From an uncultured Bacteroidia bacterium (lineage in GTDB: Bacteria > Bacteroidota > Bacteroidia > Bacteroidales > CAJPTX01), in assembly GCA_947252645.1 (NCBI GenBank), contig CAMXWF010000010.1:1-64000 (forward strand): a DNA stretch of 64,000 nucleotides, given 5' to 3'. The position numbers were made by a program, and so were the translations under genes. The notes under the pieces were generated by a model. That model did no database searches. It was given only the letters and a program-made list of their open reading frames with translations, and was not told the DNA's origin. The number at the start of each line of letters is the position of its first letter. Positions within the stretch are counted from its first letter, which is position 1. Below are positions 58,241-64,000 of the stretch, one piece after another.

Positions 58241-59764
58241 CTAACCAAGGGCTGCAATGGCCTTCTGGAAACGCGCAATCGTCTCGTTGATCCCGAGCAG
58301 CGCGATGATTTCGTGGATACGCGCCCCACGGGAGGTACCCACAAGAGCCACGCGCATGGAGTTCATGACTTTACCCATTGGCAGCTCTTGGTCTTTTATA
58401 GCCTCGTACAGAGCCTGCTCGATGTCCTGCTGTGTCGGGGTATCGGGCAGCTCCTGAAGGCAGCGCACCATGGCCTGAAGGTACTGGGCAGATGCTGGTT
58501 TCCAGTGCTTCTTGAGGCTTGCGGGATCATAGGCTTGGGGGGCTACAAAAAAGTAGCGGAGCTCAGGGAGCAGGTCGGGCAAGAACTGGGCCTTGCTGCG
58601 GGCGACTTCTAGGGCTGCAGCTAGCTTCTCTTTGTCAACGTGGATGCCCTCGGTTTCCAGCATGGGCGCAACCAGAGGGAGCAGCTGCGGCAGAGGACAA
58701 TGGAGGAGGTACTCATGGTTAAACCACTTGGCCTTCTCGAAGTCAAACCGGGCGCCGCTCTTACTACAGCGTTCGAGGGAGAAGAGCTTGGCGAGCTCTT
58801 CCATGGAGAATAGTTCTTGGTCGGTGCCGGGGTTCCAGCCGAGTAGGGCCAGGAAGTTGACCACGGCCTCGGGCAGATAGCCCTGCTCGCGGTATCCTGG
58901 GGAGACCTGTCCCGTTGCAGGATCGCGCCACTCCAGGGGGTATACAGGGAAGCCAAACTTGTCGCCATCGCGTTTGCTGAGCTTGCCGCTGCCGACAGGC
59001 TTAAGGATAAGAGCTAGGTGGGCAAACTGGGGCATGGAGTCCTGCCATCCGAGGGCCCTGTAGAGCAATACGTGCAGCGGAGTGCTGGAGATCCATTCCT
59101 CACCGCGAATGACATGGGTTATGGCCATCAGGTGATCGTCCACGACGTTGGCCATATGATATGTGGGCAAGCCGTCGACCTGCTTGTAGATCACCTTGTC
59201 ATCGAGAAGCGTGGAGTCAATGGCTACTCGGCCACGGATGAGATCTGTGAACTCTACCTGCTCTCCGGGTTGAATTTTGAAGCGTACTGCGTAGGGTGCG
59301 CCTGTGTCCACTAGGCGCATTACCTCCTCCTGGGGCAGGGTGAGGCTATTGCGCATCTGTAGGCGGGTATGGGCATCGTAGATGAAATTGGGGTTACTTG
59401 CACGGGCAGCCTCCAGCTCTGCTACGGTATCAAAAGCATAGTAGGCTTGGCCTGTATCAAGGAGCTGCTGCACGTAGTGCTGGTATATGCTTCTCCGTTC
59501 GCTCTGACGGTAGGGGCCGAAATCTCCACAGGGGCTACTCACGCCCTCGTCTATCTGGATGTTGAGCCAGCGCAGGGCCTCCACGATATACTCCTCGGCG
59601 CCTGGCACGTAGCGCTTGCTATCAGTGTCTTCTATTCGAAGCACCATGGTACCCCCAAAATGGCGGGCAAAGAGATAGTTGAACAGCGCGGTGCGCACGC
59701 CCCCGATGTGGAGAGGCCCCGTGGGGCTAGGCGCAAACCTAACACGTACATTCAGTTGGGACAT
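58241..59764 (-). CDS. gltX: Glutamate--tRNA ligase
   Basis: A 507-residue class Ib synthetase with intact signatures: SPTGPLHIGG (HIGH at 19-22), RIEDTD (43-48), GLPTYHMANVVDDHLM, THVIRGEEW, the KMSKS loop GKLSKRDGDKFGFPV, and a C-terminal anticodon-binding domain ending MNSMRVALVGTSRGA...AIAALG. It charges tRNA-Glu (and possibly tRNA-Gln if GatCAB is present). Normal length. It is the active counterpart of the degenerate paralogue at 7484-8950. Located downstream of rplQ after a terminator. Confidence 0.97.
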   Translation of the reverse strand: MSQLNVRVRFAPSPTGPLHIGGVRTALFNYLFARHFGGTMVLRIEDTDSKRYVPGAEEYIVEALRWLNIQIDEGVSSPCGDFGPYRQSERRSIYQHYVQQLLDTGQAYYAFDTVAELEAARASNPNFIYDAHTRLQMRNSLTLPQEEVMRLVDTGAPYAVRFKIQPGEQVEFTDLIRGRVAIDSTLLDDKVIYKQVDGLPTYHMANVVDDHLMAITHVIRGEEWISSTPLHVLLYRALGWQDSMPQFAHLALILKPVGSGKLSKRDGDKFGFPVYPLEWRDPATGQVSPGYREQGYLPEAVVNFLALLGWNPGTDQELFSMEELAKLFSLERCSKSGARFDFEKAKWFNHEYLLHCPLPQLLPLVAPMLETEGIHVDKEKLAAALEVARSKAQFLPDLLPELRYFFVAPQAYDPASLKKHWKPASAQYLQAMVRCLQELPDTPTQQDIEQALYEAIKDQELPMGKVMNSMRVALVGTSRGARIHEIIALLGINETIARFQKAIAALG

Positions 59765-59811
59765 AGCGGAAAGGGAAGCTGAGTATGAATATCCAGGAGA
59801 AGCTAGGCAAA

Positions 59812-59845
59812 GAAAAAGGCGAAAGGACTTGAGCCTCCCGCCTTT
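59812..59845 (-). terminator. Rho-independent terminator after rplQ
   Basis: Minus strand: AAAGGCG / CGCCTTT stem with a 17-base loop, followed by TTCTTTG. It lies 26 bases after the rplQ stop and ends the alpha operon, ahead of gltX. Confidence 0.7.
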
Positions 59846-59871
59846 AGGAATTCAGATACCGTGCCTGGTAC

Positions 59872-60441
59872 CTACTTCTCTGAGGCTGAGGCTTCCTGGG
59901 CCTGAGCAGGAGAGGACTCGGTTACCGTCTCCTGAGTCGCAGCCTGTGGTTGCTCTGGTGCGGCAGCTCCTGATTCGGGCTGGGCAACAGCGGGCTGTGT
60001 TTTGGCAGCACCTCCCTTTCCTCTGCGCGTGCGGCGGGTACGAGAGGCCGTGGGATGGGTGGCCTTGGCCTGGCTGTATTCCTTATTGAAGTCTACCAGC
60101 TCTATAAGGCACATTTCTGCATTATCACCTGGGCGATGACCCGTTCGGACAATACGTGTGTACCCTCCTGGGCGGTCGCCCACTTCTTCACGAACCTTGG
60201 AGAAGAGCTCGGTGACCGCATACTTTGAGCGCAGGTCGGAAAAGGCCACTCGACGTGCGTGCGTGGTGTCGTCTTTAGCCCGTGTAATGATGGGCTCTAC
60301 GTACATGCGCAAAGCCTTGGCCTTGGCCACGGTGGTGTTGATTCGCTTGTGTAGGATAAGCGAGCAGGCCATGTTGGAGAGCATGAGCTCCCGGTGTCCC
60401 TTCTGTCGGCCTAGATGATTGAACTTTTTATTGTGTCGCAT
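59872..60441 (-). CDS. rplQ: 50S ribosomal protein L17 (bL17), extended C-terminus
   Basis: A 189-residue protein: MRHNKKFNHLGRQKGHRELML and MACSLILHKRINTTVAKAKALR are the bL17 signature. The core (~115 residues) is followed by a long low-complexity tail rich in Ala, Gln, Glu and Ser (AQPESGAAAPEQPQAA...), longer than in E. coli, as seen in some Bacteroidota. Last gene of the alpha operon, 11 bases after rpoA. Confidence 0.96.
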   Translation of the reverse strand: MRHNKKFNHLGRQKGHRELMLSNMACSLILHKRINTTVAKAKALRMYVEPIITRAKDDTTHARRVAFSDLRSKYAVTELFSKVREEVGDRPGGYTRIVRTGHRPGDNAEMCLIELVDFNKEYSQAKATHPTASRTRRTRRGKGGAAKTQPAVAQPESGAAAPEQPQAATQETVTESSPAQAQEASASEK

Positions 60442-60452
60442 CGACGTATTCT

Positions 60453-61436
60453 CTATTCAATATTATACCTGCTCACGTCCATCCCCAGGGTGAGTCCCAT
60501 TTTGCTGACCACCGTTTCTATTTCCTTGAGCGACTTGGCACCGAAGTTCCTAATCTTGAGGAGATCTGTGCGCTTGTGGCTGACTAGCACTCCGAGGGTG
60601 AGCACATTGGCCGCCTTCAGGCAGTTAAGCGCGCGCACCGAGAGGTTGAGCTCATCCAGGTCTGTTTTGAGCAGCTGGGCCATAAGCAGGGTGTCCTTAT
60701 CCATCTCCCCGACGTCCTCATGCTGGGCCTCAGGCACCATGGTGGTTTCGTCGGTAAAGAGGCGGAAGTGGTACACCAAGATCTCCGCGGCCTCCTTGAG
60801 CGCATCGTGAGGGAGGATGCTACCATCCGTGGTGACATCGAGGGTCAGCATCTCGTAGTCGGTCTTCTGCTCTACGCGGTAGTTCTCTACCTTGTACATC
60901 ACATTGACGATCGGGGTATGGATGCTATCCATGGCCAGCACGCCGAAGGTGTCGTGTTCACTGGTGTTGTCATCAGCCGTCACATAGCCGCGCCCCTTAC
61001 GGAGGGTCAGGTCAAGCTTGAGGTTGACATCTGCATTCATATTGCAGATCACCAGATCAGGATTGAGTACCGTAAACCCTGTGAGGAACTGGCCTATCAT
61101 GCCTGCCTTAAACTGCTCCTCGCCTGATACGGTGACCGAAACGTTCTCGCTCGGTAGCTCACCCTCGGCCTTGAAGCGTACCTGCTTGAGGTTGAGGATA
61201 ATCTGGGTTACATCTTCACGCACGCCAGGGATGGTGGCGAACTCGTGGTCCACACCATCGATTTTCACGGAGGTGATGGCAAAGCCCTCGAGCGATGAGA
61301 GCAAAATGCGCCGCAGAGAATTGCCTATGGTCTGACCATAGCCGCGCTCCAACGGACGAAACTGGAACACCCCATGGTGCGCATCCTCGGAGAGCATGAT
61401 CACCTTATCCGGGCGCTGGAAATCTAATATCGCCAT
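60453..61436 (-). CDS. rpoA: DNA-directed RNA polymerase subunit alpha
   Basis: A 327-residue subunit: MAILDFQRPDKVIML, then ERGYGQTIGNSLRRILLSSLEG in the N-terminal assembly domain. The C-terminal domain has LNLSVRALNCLKAANV and RNFGAKSLKEIE (helix-hairpin-helix, DNA/activator contact). ATG at 61436 is preferred to an upstream in-frame TTG. Between rpsD and rplQ as usual. Confidence 0.98.
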   Translation of the reverse strand: MAILDFQRPDKVIMLSEDAHHGVFQFRPLERGYGQTIGNSLRRILLSSLEGFAITSVKIDGVDHEFATIPGVREDVTQIILNLKQVRFKAEGELPSENVSVTVSGEEQFKAGMIGQFLTGFTVLNPDLVICNMNADVNLKLDLTLRKGRGYVTADDNTSEHDTFGVLAMDSIHTPIVNVMYKVENYRVEQKTDYEMLTLDVTTDGSILPHDALKEAAEILVYHFRLFTDETTMVPEAQHEDVGEMDKDTLLMAQLLKTDLDELNLSVRALNCLKAANVLTLGVLVSHKRTDLLKIRNFGAKSLKEIETVVSKMGLTLGMDVSRYNIE

Positions 61437-61453
61437 AGCCAACGACCTCTCGA

Positions 61454-62062
61454 TTACTTAGAATACAGTTCCACTATCAGCTGCTCCTTGATGTTCTCTG
61501 GGATGTCAGCTCTATCGGGATAGTTGAGGAACTTTCCACTCTTCGACGCAGCGTCCCACTCGAGCCAGGAATAGCGACCCGTGCGGCTACGCTGAAGTGA
61601 CTCATCAATTACCTCCAGCGACTTAGACCTATCGCGCACGGCCACGATATCCGAGGGCCTAAGCAGATAGGAAGGAACGTTGGTCACCTCGCCATTGACC
61701 GTGATGTGACGATGTGAGACCAGCTGACGGGCTGCGGCCCGCGTGGGGGCAATGCCCAGACGAAAGACCACGTTGTCCAGACGCGATTCTAGCAGCTGCA
61801 GCAAGATTTCACCCGTCACGCCCTTACGCCGCGATGCGCTGTCAAACAGATTCGCAAACTGCCGCTCGAGCAGCCCGTAGATGAACTTGGCCTTCTGCTT
61901 CTCCATGAGCTGCAGCCCATACTCCGATGTCCTACGCCTACGCCGATTCGGCCTATTGCGTCCTGCTGCACTAGTCCTTCGCTGGAAGGACTTATCTGGC
62001 CCAAATATCGGCTCGCCAAATCTCCGGGCGACCTTCGTGGTAGGCCCTATATACCTCGCCAT
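61454..62062 (-). CDS. rpsD: 30S ribosomal protein S4 (uS4)
   Basis: A 202-residue rRNA-binding protein: MARYIGPTTKVARRFGEPIFG, SEYGLQLMEKQKAKFIYGLLE, and the S4 domain LESRLDNVVFRLGIAPTRAAARQLVSHRHITVNG. A primary assembly protein of the 30S body. The CxxC zinc motif of some S4 proteins is absent. Confidence 0.98.
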   Translation of the reverse strand: MARYIGPTTKVARRFGEPIFGPDKSFQRRTSAAGRNRPNRRRRRTSEYGLQLMEKQKAKFIYGLLERQFANLFDSASRRKGVTGEILLQLLESRLDNVVFRLGIAPTRAAARQLVSHRHITVNGEVTNVPSYLLRPSDIVAVRDRSKSLEVIDESLQRSRTGRYSWLEWDAASKSGKFLNYPDRADIPENIKEQLIVELYSK

Positions 62063-62120
62063 ACTCTCCTTCTTCTAATCTACTTCTTAACTTCTTCCGG
62101 CTTTCTGCCTGCACTGCGCA

Positions 62121-62507
62121 TTACACGCGGCGACGCTTCGGCGGCCGGCAACCGTTGTGAGGGAGCGGGGTCACGTCTACTATCTCCATCACCTCTATCC
62201 CCGCATTGTGGATGGTACGGATGGCAGCCTCGCGCCCCGACCCAGGCCCCTTGACATAGACCTTCACCTTGCGCAGTCCCAGGTCGTAGGCCTCCTTGAC
62301 GCAGTCGGCCGCCGACATCTGCGCGGCGTACGGCGTGTTCTTCTTGGAACCGCGGAACTTGTTCTTACCTGAAGATGACCAGGAAATCACATCTCCGTTG
62401 GCGTTGGCCAGCGTGACGATGATATTATTGAACGAAGAATGGATGTGCGCCTGCCCCACGGGCTCCACATGCACCTTCTTCTTCTTCGATGCTACTTGCT
62501 TAGCCAT
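62121..62507 (-). CDS. rpsK: 30S ribosomal protein S11 (uS11)
   Basis: A 128-residue protein with AHIHSSFNNIIVTLANANGDVISWSSSGKNKFRGSKK, KVYVKGPGSGREAAIR and the end HNGCRPPKRRRV. It sits on the 30S platform near mRNA. Standard length and position. Confidence 0.98.
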   Translation of the reverse strand: MAKQVASKKKKVHVEPVGQAHIHSSFNNIIVTLANANGDVISWSSSGKNKFRGSKKNTPYAAQMSAADCVKEAYDLGLRKVKVYVKGPGSGREAAIRTIHNAGIEVMEIVDVTPLPHNGCRPPKRRRV

Positions 62508-62515
62508 CTCCCTAC

Positions 62516-62893
62516 CTATTTAGTTGCTTTCTTCTTGTTGGCCACGGTCTTCTTCGGCCCCTTACGGGTACGGGCATTGTTCTTGGTCTTCTGACCTCTC
62601 ACGGGCAGCCCCAAGCGATGGCGAATGCCCCGGTAGCAGCCAATATCCTTCAAACGCTTGATATTCATTTGCACCTCGGTGCGCAGCTCGCCCTCCACCT
62701 TGTACTGCGAGCCGATAATGGCGCGGATGGAGGCCACCTCCTCATCGGTCCAGTCCTGCACCTTGCGATCCAAGTCGATCTGCGCCTCGGCGAGGATGGC
62801 GCGCGCGCTGCTCCGCCCTATCCCGTAGATGTAGGTCAACGCTACCTCCCCTCGCTTGTTCTTGGGTAAATCTACCCCTACTATACGTGCCAT
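62516..62893 (-). CDS. rpsM: 30S ribosomal protein S13 (uS13)
   Basis: A 125-residue protein: MARIVGVDLPKNKRGEVALTYIYGIGRSSARAIL, RLKDIGCYRGIRHRLGLPVRGQKTKNNARTRKGP. It sits at the 30S head, contacts the P-site tRNA and bridges to L5. Basic Lys-rich tail. Nine bases upstream of rpsK. Confidence 0.98.
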   Translation of the reverse strand: MARIVGVDLPKNKRGEVALTYIYGIGRSSARAILAEAQIDLDRKVQDWTDEEVASIRAIIGSQYKVEGELRTEVQMNIKRLKDIGCYRGIRHRLGLPVRGQKTKNNARTRKGPKKTVANKKKATK

Positions 62894-62906
62894 ACTGCTC
62901 CTTCCC

Positions 62907-63026
62907 TTACTTACCCTGACGTTGCTTATACTTCGGCGTCTTCTTGCAGATTACGTACAAGCGACCCTTCCGGCGCACGATCTTGCAATCATCGCTACGC
63001 TTCTTAATCGACGTTCTGACCTTCAT
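62907..63026 (-). CDS. rpmJ: 50S ribosomal protein L36 (bL36)
   Basis: A 39-residue protein translated directly from the minus strand: it begins MKVRTSIKKRSDDCKIVRRK and ends KYKQRQGK. It is too short for routine ORF calls. It retains Cys14 and Cys27 but not the full CxxC...CxxxxH zinc motif, so it is a reduced-cysteine form as in other Bacteroidota. In the usual infA-rpmJ-rpsM order. Confidence 0.95.
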   Translation of the reverse strand: MKVRTSIKKRSDDCKIVRRKGRLYVICKKTPKYKQRQGK

Positions 63027-63054
63027 TCCCAGCTCTACGCTCCAATTCTTGCTA

Positions 63055-63273
63055 TTACTTGTACCTGAACGATATCCGACCCTTTGTCAAATCGTAGGGC
63101 GACATCTCCACCTTCACCTTATCGCCCGGAAGTATCTTGATGAAATGCATCCGCATCTTACCCGCAATATGCGCCATGATCACGTGCCCGTTGTCCAGCT
63201 CGACACGGAACATCGCATTCGACAACGACTCCACCACCACCCCATCCTTGACTATTGCGTCCTGCTTCGACAT
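63055..63273 (-). CDS. infA: Translation initiation factor IF-1
   Basis: A 72-residue OB-fold protein: DAIVKDGVVVESLSNAMFRVELDNGHVIMAHIAGKMRMHFIKILPGDKVKVEMSPYD. It binds the 30S A site during initiation. Sits 26 bases after map and ahead of rpmJ. Confidence 0.98.
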   Translation of the reverse strand: MSKQDAIVKDGVVVESLSNAMFRVELDNGHVIMAHIAGKMRMHFIKILPGDKVKVEMSPYDLTKGRISFRYK

Positions 63274-63299
63274 CTGATCTTCCTTCGCCTTTCTTTCCG

Positions 63300-64000
63300 C
63301 TACGCACCCTGCACGCGGGCCAACGCCTGGTCTATCACCCCATAGTCGGTCAACACATCGGGCGCCCCGTGGCCTGTCACAACCAGCGTTTTCTCAAAGT
63401 GCGCCGCCTTCTTGTGATCCACAGTCCTGACCTCCCAGCCATTATCGGCCACACTAACACTATAGCTCCCCGCCGTGACCATCGGCTCTATGCAGATACT
63501 AAGCCCCGGCCGCAGCAACACGCCCTGGCCCGGCTTGCCGTAATTGGGCACTTCCGGCCGCTCATGCATGGAACGGCCAACCCCATGCCCAACATACTCA
63601 CGCACCACCCCATAGCCAAACTGCTCAACATAGCCCTGCACCGCATGGCCTATATCGCCTGTCCTATTCCCCGACACCGCCGCAGCTATCCCGCGCTCTA
63701 ACGACTCGCGCGTGGCCGCTACCAACTGCGCATCGGCCTCCGACAGCTGACCCACGCCAAACGTAAACGCCGAGTCCCCATAGAAACCGTGCTTGATCGT
63801 CCCACAATCAATCGACACCACATCGCCCTCCTTGAGCTCGTAGTCACTCGGGAAACCATGCACTACCACGTCATTCACCGAAATACACAGCGTGTACGGG
63901 AATCCTCCATAGCCCAGGAAACCCGGCTTGGCCCCATGGTCACAGATAAAATCATGCGCCACCTTATCGAGTGCCAAGGTAGTAATTCCTGGCTTAATAA
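63300..64000 (-). CDS. map: Type I methionine aminopeptidase (N-terminus outside window)
   Basis: The frame is open to the window edge, so the 5' end is missing; the visible ~233 residues begin within IKPGITTLALDKVAHDF. Metal ligands are recognisable: Asp in VSIDCGTIKHGFYGDSAFTF, His in VGHGVGRSMHE, Glu in SICIEPMV, and Glu near HFEKTLVVTGHG. It removes the initiator Met from nascent proteins. Its place before infA-rpmJ-rpsM is the conserved one. Confidence 0.96.
   Translation of the reverse strand, partial: IKPGITTLALDKVAHDFICDHGAKPGFLGYGGFPYTLCISVNDVVVHGFPSDYELKEGDVVSIDCGTIKHGFYGDSAFTFGVGQLSEADAQLVAATRESLERGIAAAVSGNRTGDIGHAVQGYVEQFGYGVVREYVGHGVGRSMHERPEVPNYGKPGQGVLLRPGLSICIEPMVTAGSYSVSVADNGWEVRTVDHKKAAHFEKTLVVTGHGAPDVLTDYGVIDQALARVQGA

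Overview
The window is GC-rich bacterial DNA from a member of the Bacteroidota, most likely order Bacteroidales and close to Porphyromonas. Evidence: three type IX secretion (T9SS) genes (porU, porX, porW), a SusC/SusD pair, repeated TAnnTTTG-type promoter -7 elements with little sign of Shine-Dalgarno use, and the gene orders rpsU-xerC-hpf-tRNAs-tuf-tRNA-Trp-secE-nusG-rplKAJL-rpoBC and map-infA-rpmJ-rpsM-rpsK-rpsD-rpoA-rplQ. Carbamate kinase, ornithine carbamoyltransferase and a giant 2-hydroxyacyl-CoA dehydratase activase suggest an amino-acid-fermenting anaerobe (inference). Species cannot be fixed from sequence reading alone.

Layout. 1-1.9 kb: the 3' end of a T9SS cargo protein and two outer-membrane barrel genes. 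1.9-6 kb: a YeiH-type transporter, htpG, rplS and tRNA-Arg. 6.4-11.3 kb (minus): a WbpM/CapD-like sugar-nucleotide dehydratase, a thioesterase, a full-length but catalytically gutted glutamyl-tRNA synthetase paralogue, and an exported barrel-like protein. 11.3-14.4 kb: argF/arcC, a 2[4Fe-4S] ferredoxin and gcvH. 14.7-26.7 kb (minus): porW, porX, tsaE, a DoxX-like redox protein, a lipoprotein, a small exported protein, slyD and porU. 27-32.5 kb (minus): susC, susD and a lipoprotein, with lower GC at the lipoprotein end. 32.7-47.3 kb (minus): the rpoBC, ribosomal protein, nusG, secE, tuf and tRNA block, then hpf, xerC and rpsU. 47.9-52.2 kb: the giant activase. 52.5-57.3 kb (plus): a Fur-family regulator, a TonB-dependent receptor and a DUF4625 lipoprotein forming a probable metal-uptake unit, then a MORN-like exported protein. 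57.3-58.2 kb: about 950 bases without a convincing gene. 58.2-64 kb (minus): the genuine gltX, then the alpha-operon from map (cut by the window edge) to rplQ.

The most notable item is the GluRS-like protein at 7484-8950. It lines up with the real GltX (58241-59764) from end to end, but HIGH is replaced by DAST at the same residue numbers, RIEDTD has become QIADSG, and the KMSKS loop is gone. It therefore looks like a pseudo-synthetase kept for some non-aminoacylating role. Secondary points are a roughly 70-bp repeat present at 6245-6330 and 47495-47570, a 15-bp palindrome inside the promoter of the Fur-like gene, a cluster of GC-rich hairpins at 13405-13538, and the gene-poor stretch at 57.3-58.2 kb.
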